NCBI GenBank assembly: GCA_023091735.1
Contig: JALKBU010001442.1
Location: forward strand, 1 to 11,042
DNA: 11,042 nt
From: Trichomonas tenax
Lineage: Eukaryota; Parabasalia; Trichomonadida; Trichomonadidae
Direction: 5' to 3'
The notes below the pieces were generated by a model. It made no database searches. It saw only the letters and a program-made list of their open reading frames with translations, and had not been told where the DNA came from. The position numbers and the translations under genes were made by a program. This document shows, in pieces, positions 1-6,839 of the stretch (the first letter of the stretch is position 1; the number at the start of each line of letters is the position of its first letter).

Positions 1-2
1 TA

Positions 3-122
3 ATCATTGATCATGCAGGAAGTCACATTCATTCAGTTTACGGAAACACTGCCGACACCGGTTCAGGTACTGATTACATGCCTCCATACATTACTGTTTA
101 CACGTGGTATAGGGTTTATTAA
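3..122 (+). CDS. C-terminal end of a phage tail-collar/tail-fibre-like protein (5' end outside window)
   Basis: The frame is open from the left edge and ends with TAA at 120-122, giving 39 residues. They carry the closing signature of phage tail-collar and short tail-fibre proteins: an H-x-H pair (HAGSHIHSVYGNT), a Gly/Thr/Ser-rich stretch, then MPPY, and an aromatic end with Trp and Arg (TVYTWYRVY). In phages this part forms a metal-binding trimeric fibre tip or collar. Here it lies about 390 bp inside a Maverick-type terminal repeat, so it is probably an element-borne gene acting as a structural or receptor-like protein, though that role is inferred. The start and any upstream domains are outside the window. 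No TIR follows inside the coding part, so the gene end appears intact. The match to the collar signature is strong; the assignment to the element rests on proximity. Confidence 0.6.
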   Translation: MIDHAGSHIHSVYGNTADTGSGTDYMPPYITVYTWYRVY

Positions 123-376
123 ATCCAAATACATTTTCTCTCATAACCACTAAATTTATTTTTCAAAATTTCTTACCCCCAAATCCTTGCCCTTCGGGCG
201 TGGGCGAAGCCCTTCGCTTTCTTTTTTTTTAGTTAGTTAGTTAGTTTGTCATAAATTATTTTTTTAAATCCAAATAAATTTCTCTCATAATCACTAAAAT
301 TAATTTTCAAATTTCTTACTTCATAAATTTCTTTCGCTTTCTTTTTTTAGTTAGTTTGTCATAAATTATTTTTTCT
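121..376. repeat. Imperfect tandem duplication inside the left element end
   Basis: Two consecutive copies start with AAATCCAAATA at 121 and 265. Each runs through TTTCTCTCATAA, CACTAAA, TTTTCAAA, TTTCTTAC, CGCTTTCTTTTTTT, a run of AGTT units and TTTGTCATAAATTATTTTTT. The first copy carries an extra GC-rich patch (about 176-216) and more AGTT units than the second. The matching sequence occurs once at the other element end (about 10790-10860, inverted), so the duplication happened on this side. Confidence 0.6.
189..216. repeat. GC-rich nested mini-hairpins
   Basis: In an otherwise AT-rich stretch, GCCCTTCGGGC (189-199; stem GCCC/GGGC) is followed by GGGCGAAGCCC (202-212; stem GGGC/GCCC). An overlapping CGAAG/CTTCG pair lies at 205-216. 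The patch is absent from the adjacent duplicate, so it looks inserted. A close relative in opposite orientation lies at 2055-2075. Confidence 0.5.
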
Positions 377-555
377 GAATACATTTTATAAAGTCAGGAA
401 TTCCAAAATAAAATTAACGTTAGTTTTGTAAGTAATTCAAAAATTTATTTTCTATATAGGGGGGGACCCTAACTTGTAAAACTAACTCTGTCCTAAATAT
501 ATTTAAATAGATGTTCGAGGAAGCCACGGCGCAGTCGTGGATTACGCGAACATCT
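361..555. repeat. Terminal inverted repeat, left copy
   Basis: This stretch is inverted relative to about 10393-10600 and 10661-10800. It contains ATTTTATAAAGTCAGGAATT, AAAATTAACGTT, a G7 run followed by ACCCTAACTTGTAAAA, AAATATATTTAAAT, and then the 47-nt hairpin. The G run (7 G) is longer than the corresponding C run (5 C) in the right copies. The inner limit is uncertain because similarity continues leftwards to about 230. Confidence 0.6.
509..555. repeat. 47-nt hairpin at the left TIR end
   Basis: The outer arms AGATGTTCG (509-517) and CGAACATCT (547-555) are perfect 9-bp complements. Inner 11-nt arms (518-528 and 536-546) pair at 8 of 11 positions, including CCACG with CGTGG. The loop is GCGCAGT (529-535). 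Layout is 9+11+7+11+9, the same as the hairpin at 10393-10439. It could be the element terminus or a small foldback element inserted there. Confidence 0.7.
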
Positions 556-694
556 AATTACTAACTCCCGGTGCACTTTTCATTTTTGCCCCTAAATCAC
601 TGTTTTTCATTACTTTTCATCAAATTTTCAACATAAACGACCTCATTTCCTCATCTCGACATCGAAATCAACCAATAATAAAAATAACAACTGT

Positions 695-1018
695 TTAAGA
701 AAAGTTTTTTTTCATCATAAATCTAACTATTCCGTCAATCTTAATTCCTCTCATTATCTCAATAATTTTCTTCGTATTCTCGTATATTTCCTCATTTTCA
801 TAGTTTATCAAAACCTCTGAACTTCGTATGAAAATATAAGGGTATTCTTGTTTATTTTTCCTTATCGTATTTTTCTTAATTATTCGTTCACTCTTCAAAT
901 CAAACCAAACATCATTTACAATTTTCTTATTAAATAATTTTGAAATCTTCCTCGCTGTTTGCGGCAAATCCGTTAAATACGATTTCTTGAATCCGCAATA
1001 CGTTCCTTCTACTTCCAT
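695..1018 (-). CDS. Hypothetical protein, 107 aa, unrecognised
   Basis: An ATG-started frame (ATG at 1016-1018, TAA at 695-697) encodes 107 residues. The protein is rich in Lys, Ile and Asn and has no signal peptide or membrane segment. An aromatic/basic N-terminal half (YCGFKKSYLTDLPQTARK, then VWFDLK) is followed by a likely helical C-terminal half with Glu/Lys pairs. I recognise no domain or catalytic motif. There is no Inr-like TCA immediately upstream, only A/T runs. It sits about 140 bp outside the left Maverick hairpin, so it could be a small host gene, a remnant of an older element, or a chance frame in AT-rich DNA. The varied, non-repetitive composition mildly favours real or once-real coding. 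Confidence 0.35.
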   Translation of the reverse strand: MEVEGTYCGFKKSYLTDLPQTARKISKLFNKKIVNDVWFDLKSERIIKKNTIRKNKQEYPYIFIRSSEVLINYENEEIYENTKKIIEIMRGIKIDGIVRFMMKKNFS

Positions 1019-1141
1019 TTACTTTATAATTAAAAAAAATAAATATTTTTAAAATTAAACTTAATCCACAAATGATAAAACATGCCGAAATCTTTAAATC
1101 TTAACGTGAAAACTTCACGAAATCATTAAATTTCTTCATTT

Positions 1142-1182
1142 ATGGGCACAAAGCGAGCCAAGGGCTCGCTGGGCTGCCCCAT
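1142..1182. repeat. GC-rich foldback, 41 nt
   Basis: The inner stem is AGCGAGCC (1152-1159) with GGCTCGCT (1163-1170) around a 3-nt loop AAG, a perfect 8-bp match. The outer arms ATGGGCA (1142-1148) and TGCCCCAT (1175-1182) pair with one extra base. It stands out as a GC island in AT-rich DNA and ends where a small open frame begins. It is probably an interspersed foldback repeat; it has no tRNA-like features. Confidence 0.55.
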
Positions 1183-1221
1183 TTGTGTGTGTGTTCGGTT
1201 GATAGAAGTATTAGAAAAGAA

Positions 1222-1368
1222 ATGTATGAGATACAAATCATGAAGAAAATTACAGAATTTATTTCTACACATGCTCCAGATAAAGTAGTAGAAATGTGGA
1301 AGGAAATTAAACTTACTTCTAAATTGGAAAAAAAAATTTTACTTATCAAATTTGAGTTGTTTACATGA
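1222..1368 (+). CDS. Small hypothetical ORF, 48 aa (possible gene remnant)
   Basis: ATG at 1222 to TGA at 1366-1368 gives 48 residues, with a second ATG six codons in. The frame stays open upstream to 1183 but only with a non-ATG beginning. The peptide is amphipathic and Lys/Glu-rich (KKITEFISTHAPDKVVEMW) with no family I recognise. It follows the foldback at 1142-1182 and is followed by a perfect inverted repeat TGACATG-TAAA-CATGTCA (1375-1392). This may be a fragment of a larger gene carried between repeats, or chance. Confidence 0.2.
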   Translation: MYEIQIMKKITEFISTHAPDKVVEMWKEIKLTSKLEKKILLIKFELFT

Positions 1369-1374
1369 CATTTT

Positions 1375-1392
1375 TGACATGTAAACATGTCA
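1375..1392. repeat. Perfect 7-bp inverted repeat with 4-nt spacer
   Basis: TGACATG (1375-1381) and CATGTCA (1386-1392) flank TAAA. It lies 7 bp beyond the TGA of the 48-aa ORF and includes a TAAA, the short polyadenylation signal used by trichomonads. Whether it acts as a 3' element is unproven. Confidence 0.4.
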
Positions 1393-1973
1393 CTTTTCAA
1401 GAGCGATAAAAATATTTTAAGTTTCAAGATAAGTAGGTCCGCACTAACTAAGGCCTCTTACCACAAACAAGAATAGAGGTATTGGTGCATTCATGGCCTA
1501 GATGATGGTTGTTGCATTGATAATAACATCTGTCCTTTCTTTTTCGAATTTCAAAAAATATCTTCGTAATTAATGTGATAAGTCGTAATTAGTTAACTCG
1601 TATAAAACATGCAGATTATATGTAGTATCCTGATCCTATAAATACTCATAAACTCCCAAAATTGACCAAAATACAATTTCAAATTCACTACTTTAATGAG
1701 TATTTACCTAATTTATATGTATTTCTGTTATTAAGATATAAATTCTGATATCATACTCACATTGTTTAAGAAAATATGAATTTGTGTGAAATTAAAAACA
1801 TTTCATCAAATAAGACTAGTTAAGCAGTAAAAGTTGTATAAAACAATATTAAAGTAGTTGTAATAAGTATTTTCATCTATTAAAAGCAACAAATCGACGT
1901 TTTTAATTGATAAATTTGCAGATTCATGTAAGATGATTTATTTTTGTTTTGTTTGTAGTTATATCTCATCTAT

Positions 1974-2135
1974 ATGGCCTCTATAATGAGCTTCTCAAAC
2001 CATGTTGGAATAGTTGAAGTTTTTCTCGATGTGAGAATATCATTGGGATTACTAGGCTTCCGCCCACGCCCCGAATTTAATGGCGATGTTCGAGAAATTA
2101 TTTGGAATTTTGGTCCAGGCGGTATTCAACAATAA
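1974..2135 (+). CDS. Very small ORF, 53 aa, doubtful
   Basis: ATG at 1974 (with another in frame at 1986) to TAA at 2133-2135. The second half has a non-random look (SLGLLGFRPRPEFNGDVREI, then a Gly-rich end). Part of this comes from the GC-rich patch shared with the left Maverick end, so it may be repeat sequence that happens to be open. I recognise no domain, and there is no TCATT-type Inr directly upstream. Confidence 0.15.
   Translation: MASIMSFSNHVGIVEVFLDVRISLGLLGFRPRPEFNGDVREIIWNFGPGGIQQ
2055..2094. repeat. Patch sharing two motifs with the left Maverick end
   Basis: GGCTTCCGCCCACGCCCCGA (2055-2074) resembles the reverse complement of 189-212. GATGTTCGAG (2085-2094) is identical to the first bases of the left hairpin (510-519). 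The two motifs here are only 10 bp apart. This looks like a diverged remnant of an element end or a dispersed repeat. Confidence 0.35.
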
Positions 2136-2280
2136 AAATATCAATGAGCGTGCATTATTTTACATGCAAATATAAATATTGTGTGATTGGCTTATCCACA
2201 TTTTATATTTCATTTGAATGTCGTCAATTTGACACGTAATCATGATATTTCTGACATCACGATATATAAAGATATATATG

Positions 2281-2302
2281 TGTGTCTAGACACATGTGTC
2301 TA
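2281..2302. repeat. Two overlapping perfect palindromes
   Basis: TGTGTCTAGACACA (2281-2294, 14 bp) overlaps TAGACACATGTGTCTA (2287-2302, 16 bp). The unit TGTGTCTA therefore occurs twice with its inverse between the copies. It is about 380 bp past the kinase stop codon. It could be a protein-binding dyad or a cruciform-prone site; no function can be read directly. Confidence 0.5.
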
Positions 2303-2679
2303 ACAGGCGTGAAAATATATGGAAAATGAGAAGCGTAGAAAAGCGTATGCAATTTTTAATTCTTTTTGAGAAATTTCATTGCTTTTACGTCGTGAGTAGA
2401 AAGTAATTAATGAAATGGGATGATTAAATGATGTAAAATATAAATATGCAATTAATTTGGTTTTTCATAAAATATCGGCGATGATTTTTATTGTATGGTA
2501 CATTTATTCTCGTTGATCTGCACCGAGATCGCTATGTGGAGCATAGATAGGCAGAGATATATCGAAAAAGTCAAAAAAATGAGTTTCAATTATGACAATA
2601 TTATGACAAAAGAGCTGAGTGATAAAGAAAAATAACATGTGTAGAAGAGATATAAACAGGGGTGGAATAATAAACAGAA

Positions 2680-3873
2680 TTAAATCATGTTTGGTAAAAA
2701 CGTCGCTTTTTTGTTACTTCTGAGCCGAACGGGCGACGACATGTGGAGCTTGTTGAGTATAGGCTGGTGGTTACGTCCTGAGCTGTTTCTCTCGATCGTA
2801 ACACGCTCCATTGGGACTTTTTCGATCGGTCTCAGTGCTGGGAGTGATCTTGAGTTCATCGGCTTCGTCTGAGACATGTAGAATATCGACTTCGTCCTGA
2901 TGGTGTAGACTTGTGCCTTTATCATGTTCTTGAGGAGTTCGTGATTAATTCCTTTGTGATTCTTGTATTTGGTGCACTCATTCTCAAGGTAGCTGTCGTC
3001 GATGACGATGTCGTCAAGCATCTGCTCGATCTCTACCCTGTAGCCCTTCAGCCACGGGTGGTCCAAAATCTGGTTGACGTCCGGTCTGTCCTGCGGGGAC
3101 TTCGACAGCATCCTCATGATGAGGTCCTTCAGGCTGAACGACAGGAAGGAGGGCAGCTGGACCTCGCTCATCACGATTTTCTGCAGGCAGATGCTCATGT
3201 TCTCATGATAGAAGGGGAAGTTCCCTGTCGTCATGACGTAGAGCATGACGCCGGCGCTCCATATGTCGACCTTCTCCGTGTACTCCTCTCCCATGAGGAG
3301 CTCCGGGGCAGCGTACAAACACGACCCGCAGTGTGTTTTGAGAAATGTTCCGTCGACTGACTTCGAAAATCCGAAGTCAATGAGTCTGATGTTGTGGTTG
3401 TCGTCCAAAAGGATGTTCTCGAGCTTGATGTCTCTGTGCGCGATGTGGCAGTTCTTGTGGAGATGTTTCAATGCAAGCATAAACTCCGAGAAAATGATTG
3501 CTGCGTCTCTCTCCTCGAGTTTGGTGTTCTTTGTGACCTCGCTGAGCAGTGTTCCGTTGTCTAAGCACTCCATAACGAGATAAATCTTTTCATCTGACTC
3601 CAAAGCTTCGTAGAATCTGCATATAAACGGGTGCTGTGCCTTCTTCAGGGTCTCAACTTCGTTGTCGCCATTCAAATCCTTGTGTTTGTAGTTCTCCTTC
3701 TGCTTCGGCATCACTTTGATTGCAACTCTCGTCCCCGTGGGCTTGTAGATGGCCATGTACACCCTGGAGAAGCCGCCTTCGCCAATGGTGCTCTGGAACT
3801 CGTAGTTGCACAGTAGCTCTGCATCCATTTTTGATTTCTGACGTAAGTATTTTTTACACATTTGAATGAACAT
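2680..3873 (-). CDS. Serine/threonine protein kinase, CAMK-like, intact (397 aa)
   Basis: This gene encodes a protein that transfers ATP phosphate to Ser/Thr of target proteins. Residues about 24-275 form a complete kinase domain. Visible motifs are the Gly loop GEGGFS (31-36), VAIK with Lys53, alpha-C Glu72, the catalytic loop HRDIKLEN (His146-Asn153, Asp148), DFG (166-168), APE (189-191), DIWSAG (203-208), the subdomain XI Arg263 and HPWL (272-275). HRDIKLEN and the overall pattern fit the CAMK/CAMKL group, which is greatly expanded in Trichomonas. Residues 276-397 form a tail with a UBA-like stretch (IEQMLDDIVIDDSYL), then a Lys/Arg/Pro-rich end. There is no signal peptide or membrane segment, so it is probably cytosolic. 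In-frame ATGs lie at residues 1, 5 and 16. A TCATT Inr-like site lies within the first codons and favours residue 5 (ATG at 3859-3861); paralogue alignment would also allow residue 16. G/C-ending codons are frequent. The substrate is unknown. Confidence 0.9.
   Translation of the reverse strand: MFIQMCKKYLRQKSKMDAELLCNYEFQSTIGEGGFSRVYMAIYKPTGTRVAIKVMPKQKENYKHKDLNGDNEVETLKKAQHPFICRFYEALESDEKIYLVMECLDNGTLLSEVTKNTKLEERDAAIIFSEFMLALKHLHKNCHIAHRDIKLENILLDDNHNIRLIDFGFSKSVDGTFLKTHCGSCLYAAPELLMGEEYTEKVDIWSAGVMLYVMTTGNFPFYHENMSICLQKIVMSEVQLPSFLSFSLKDLIMRMLSKSPQDRPDVNQILDHPWLKGYRVEIEQMLDDIVIDDSYLENECTKYKNHKGINHELLKNMIKAQVYTIRTKSIFYMSQTKPMNSRSLPALRPIEKVPMERVTIERNSSGRNHQPILNKLHMSSPVRLRSNKKATFLPNMI
3865..3869 (-). 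promoter_or_regulatory. Candidate Inr (TCATT) for the kinase gene
   Basis: The minus strand reads TCATT here, matching the trichomonad initiator consensus TCA(+1)Y(T/A). With A at 3867 as +1, the leader to the ATG at 3861 would be 6 nt, within the usual very short trichomonad 5'UTR range. I see no TCA motif just upstream of the first ATG (3873). The match is only 5 nt, so chance is possible. Confidence 0.45.
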
Positions 3874-3898
3874 TCAATTTTAGGGAATGCATTCATCT

Positions 3899-3949
3899 GC
3901 AGAGAGATTTTAGAGTTATTCCAGTTTTCTCTCAAAAATCTCTCTCTGC
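3899..3949. repeat. Inverted repeat upstream of the kinase start
   Basis: GCAGAGAGATTTT (3899-3911) pairs with AAAATCTCTCTCTGC (about 3935-3949), with one extra CT unit in the second arm. The pair sits about 25-75 bp upstream of the kinase start on its promoter side. It may be a regulatory dyad or a small foldback. Confidence 0.45.
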
Positions 3950-5694
3950 GGCGTTTTTTGTATTTTTTGATGATAATTATGTTACATATAAATAGCTGAA
4001 TTTTAATGAAATTGAAAAAACGCTATTTTTATAAAACCTGACCTCAACGCTTTTTAATATAATTTTCTTTATGAATTGTGACATATAGAGGATAAAGAAT
4101 CGAATTATAGATAAATTTTTGATGATTGTTTAGATAATTATCTAAAAAAATTATTTTGGATGTATATTATGATAAGGAGATTGGAGTTATGAAAATTTAA
4201 TTTTAAAGAAGTTTTTGATTATAAACAGTTTGTTTTGATTTCAGAAATAACGATAGTTTTGTATAAATTACGTGGTTTCGATGTTTATTTTCGAGTTTTG
4301 GCGAGACCAGAACAAAGTTGCAGTTGAAAAGTGACAATAATGGTCAATGTAACAGAGCTATACAAAGCAATATTAAAAAAAAAGTTGTCGAGACTCAGTT
4401 ACGCACAGAATGAATCTCTCAGCCAAACATTGTCATCTTCACTCTTTATTATCTTGTTTTTCAAGTTTTATGTTTGATAATTTTTCACAATAATCTACAA
4501 GTTAACATCAATCCCTAAGTTACACATAGAATGGATCTCTAAGCCATAGACTCTCATCTTCACTCTTTATTATCTTGTTTTTCAGGTTTTAAGATTACAG
4601 ATCTTTTTCACCTTTTAGAAAACATGTTTTATTCCTTATTATCAGCAATAACTTCATTAAATCTTTTGATCAGTACTCTCAGCGTTGGTAGAAGAACATT
4701 TGGCTCCACCAGTCTTCCTTCGCATCGTTTTTGTTTCAATAAGAATCTTGGTATATATTGAAGATAAATATTCGAATTTTTATACACAATTGAAAATCCG
4801 ATATTTTTACTTTACAAATGTCATAATCCGACTTTACGTGTCAGAACCTTAAAACGTAACTGCACTTTTGTTACACACTCGAGTTTTGGCCATTATCATT
4901 TCAAAATTTTTTACATTGCAGTCAGAAACAGTTAACAAGATAGAATTTGCTTACTTGATCCAAGTCAACACAGATTGCATGTTAGGATTTGAATAATGAC
5001 GTAAATAGTCTTATTTTCAAAATTTTATTGTTAAATAGCATTTACACACATTTTGTAGACTGTTTATAACATTTTTGGCCTCTTACAAAGTCTTTACATC
5101 CTGCGCTGAAATAAATATACTTTCAACATTACATTTGTATGCTATTCTTCCGCAATTGCATGATTTTCATTTTTGTATACAAGAGTTGAAAGACAATTTT
5201 CATTGTACAAAACAGTTAACATGCTATAGGTTAATGTGCTGCTTGCAAATTGATTCAAAAATAAACGATTTTTTTTTGATCTCTGAACAATTAAAGATGA
5301 TATACTTTAATATATAAACTCAGTGTATATACATCTCATTGGCGATTCTCTCTTTGCAATTAAGAGCGAATGAAGTTTTTAATGATGTAGAGATGTTTCT
5401 CTCTCCGGAATTGACGCTTAATCTCATCTCTTTAATATGAAGGGATTGATTCTGCATTTCATAACGTCACTGTTATCACTCATGCACATTAAAAGCTCTT
5501 TGAGATCTTAATTCTTTTTGGATTCCATTTTTTTTTTTTTCATGTTATTTATGCTTATCATTACACTTGTTTGTCATATATTCTCTCATATGACATCAAA
5601 AAGGATCTTTGGAGTGTTGTTGTTAAAATAATTTGGTCTAAAAATGAGTGAATAAGTTAAAAAATCAAACAAAAATTTAAATAATAAACAACAA
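3950..5694. other. Long intergenic spacer between kinase and kinase pseudogene
   Basis: About 1.7 kb of A/T-rich sequence. It holds no convincing coding frame; the longest open stretch (5075-5317, plus) lacks an ATG at its beginning and has low-complexity composition. The only structure I can name is the 121-bp-spaced direct repeat at 4393-4591. Promoter elements of the intact kinase should lie in the first few hundred bases. Confidence 0.6.
4393..4591. repeat. Imperfect direct repeat, two copies spaced 121 bp
   Basis: Copy 1 (4393-4470) and copy 2 (4514-4591) align without gaps over about 78 bp. Shared blocks are GTTAC, CATAGAATG/CACAGAATG, ATCTCT, AGCCA and a perfect block ending in TCTTTATTATCTTGTTTTTC. 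Neither copy translates well on either strand, so this is a duplicated non-coding unit. Confidence 0.65.
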
Positions 5695-6832
5695 TTAAAT
5701 AGCCATCTTGATGAGTTTTGGCTTCTTGATAAGCGTGTTCGGCGGAGGCGTTGCAAAGTCCAGCCTGTGGTGGGTCTTCAGGAGTGTCTGATAATTCTTG
5801 TTCCTGCACTCCATCACTGTCTTTTCCGGAATGACAATGTGCGCGAACGATTTTCTCGTGACCGCGTTCTGCCTCGTCTTGAAGAACACCTGCTTTATCT
5901 CATTCATCATGTACTACCTCTCGATGATGTTGTGGAACAAGTTGTCTTCTGAGTGGAAACGTCTCAAATCGTTTGCAATTATCGTCATCGATGGTGACTG
6001 CGTTGAGCATTCCCTGGAGCTGCGCTACAGTGTCCTTTATCCATGGGTGCTCCAGAATTTCGTCGACAGAAAGTGTTTCCATTGGATCTTTCTTCAACAT
6101 CTTCCCGAGAAGGTCCTTGAGCGATAGTGAGAAGAAAGCAGGGTACGTTACCTCCTGGAAAATGATCTTCTGCGCCAACTTCGGCAGGTTTTGGTCATCA
6201 AAAGGAATGAATCCCGCATTTTGCGCAAAGAGAAGGATTCCTGCGCTCCATATATCGACCGAGGAAGTGTACTTCTTTCACTGAATGATTTCTGGCGCAG
6301 CATAGAACAGAGAACCGCACTGTGTCTGGAAATAATGATCCGGGCCCATCTGCTTTCCGAAATATATGATTCTGATGTTGTGGTTCTCATCGCAGAGAAC
6401 GTTTTCCGCTTTGAGGTCTCTGTGAACGATGTGCATCTCTCCGTGTAAATATTTCAGTGCCAACATAATCTCCGCGAACACGACAGTCGAGTCCCTCTCC
6501 TTCAGCTGGACGTTTAGATTGATTTCGTCCAGTAAAGTACCGTTGTCGAGGTACTCTAAGACGATATTAAGATTGTCATTCGACTCCAGGACTTGATAGA
6601 GCCTACATATGAATGGGTGCTTTATCCTCTTCAGTATCTCTATCTCTTTGTTGATATACCTTAAGTGCTCCGGCTCTCCATTCACGTTTTTTGGAACGAC
6701 TTTTATCGCGACGTCGCTGTTCGACGGAATCTGCTTCGCGAGGAAGATCTGCACGAACCCGCCCTGTCCGATGACCGTTTTGATTTCGTACTCGCTGAGC
6801 AGATTTCGGTCAACGAGAAAGGAATTCTTGAA
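5695..6832 (-). pseudogene. CAMK-like serine/threonine kinase pseudogene, paralogue of the 2680-3873 gene
   Basis: Nearly the whole kinase can be followed on the minus strand. The order is Gly loop GQGGF (near 6770), VAIK, HPFICRLY (near 6600), LDNGTLL, HRDLKAEN, YAAPE, DIWSAG (near 6245), HPWIK (near 6050), then a Lys-rich tail ending KMAI with TAA at 5695-5697. The lesions are: (a) the position equivalent to the paralogue's first codons is GTT (6812-6814) and no ATG lies between it and an upstream TGA (6833-6835); (b) an in-frame TGA at 6278-6280, just past YAAPE, where the intact paralogue has Gly195; (c) DFG has become YFG (codon 6362-6364); (d) the subdomain XI Arg is replaced (METLSV in place of QDRPDV); (e) a frameshift near 5950-5975; (f) a TAG at 5914-5916 in the tail. 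It is therefore not expected to give an active kinase. Its organisation matches the gene at 2680, so it arose by tandem duplication. Confidence 0.88.
6278..6280 (-). other. In-frame TGA that splits the kinase pseudogene
   Basis: The frame reads EIIQ, TGA, KKYTSSVDIWSAG. The intact paralogue has ELLMGEEYTEKVDIWSAG, so TGA sits at a Gly codon and could come from GGA by one G-to-T change. Translation would stop after the activation segment and lose the whole helical C-lobe. Confidence 0.8.
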
Positions 6833-6839
6833 TCAAAAA

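Larger units (their letters stand above)
1..555. mobile_element. Maverick/Polinton end, left copy (interior to the left)
   Basis: Reverse-complementing about 230-555 gives a sequence that aligns over several hundred bases with 10393-10860. Shared blocks in order are the outer stem AGATGTTCG, TTTAAATATATTTA, a TTTTACAAGTTAGGGTCCCCC block, TAACGTT, GAATTCCTGACTTTATAAAA, and CTAACTAACTAAAAAAAG followed by AAAGCGAAAG. The second copy leads into a Maverick-type DNA polymerase B and this one into a tail-collar-like gene, so both are read as ends of Maverick elements. Polinton ends usually start AG and finish CT, which fits AGATGTTCG...CGAACATCT. The boundary at 555 is inferred from where similarity to the other end stops; the following AATTACTA is also shared, so the edge could lie a few bases further. 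Confidence 0.6.
1393..2680. other. Mostly non-coding spacer with short palindromes
   Basis: There is no frame above 60 codons with an ATG. The contents I can name are a short ATG frame (1974-2135), a GC-rich patch (2055-2075) related to the left element end, and overlapping palindromes (2281-2302). The rest is A/T-rich sequence lying downstream (3') of the kinase gene. Confidence 0.6.

Noticed and set aside
1430..1560. Possible minus-strand coding remnant (reading NAPIPLFLFVVRG) with two TAG codons
   Set aside because: It is only about 48 codons with two stops and no family I can name. It looks somewhat protein-like but cannot be supported.
2911..3583. Long plus-strand open frames opposite the intact kinase
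   Set aside because: They are antisense shadows of the kinase coding frame; the minus strand carries all conserved kinase motifs.
5075..5317. 80-codon plus-strand open frame
   Set aside because: It begins with TTG and not ATG, has spacer-like A/T composition and a Cys/Leu-rich sequence without motifs, and there is no Inr.
6148..6390. 80-codon minus-strand frame overlapping the kinase pseudogene
   Set aside because: It is out of frame with the kinase motifs, and its Arg/Ser-rich translation is a typical shadow of a kinase in the wrong frame.
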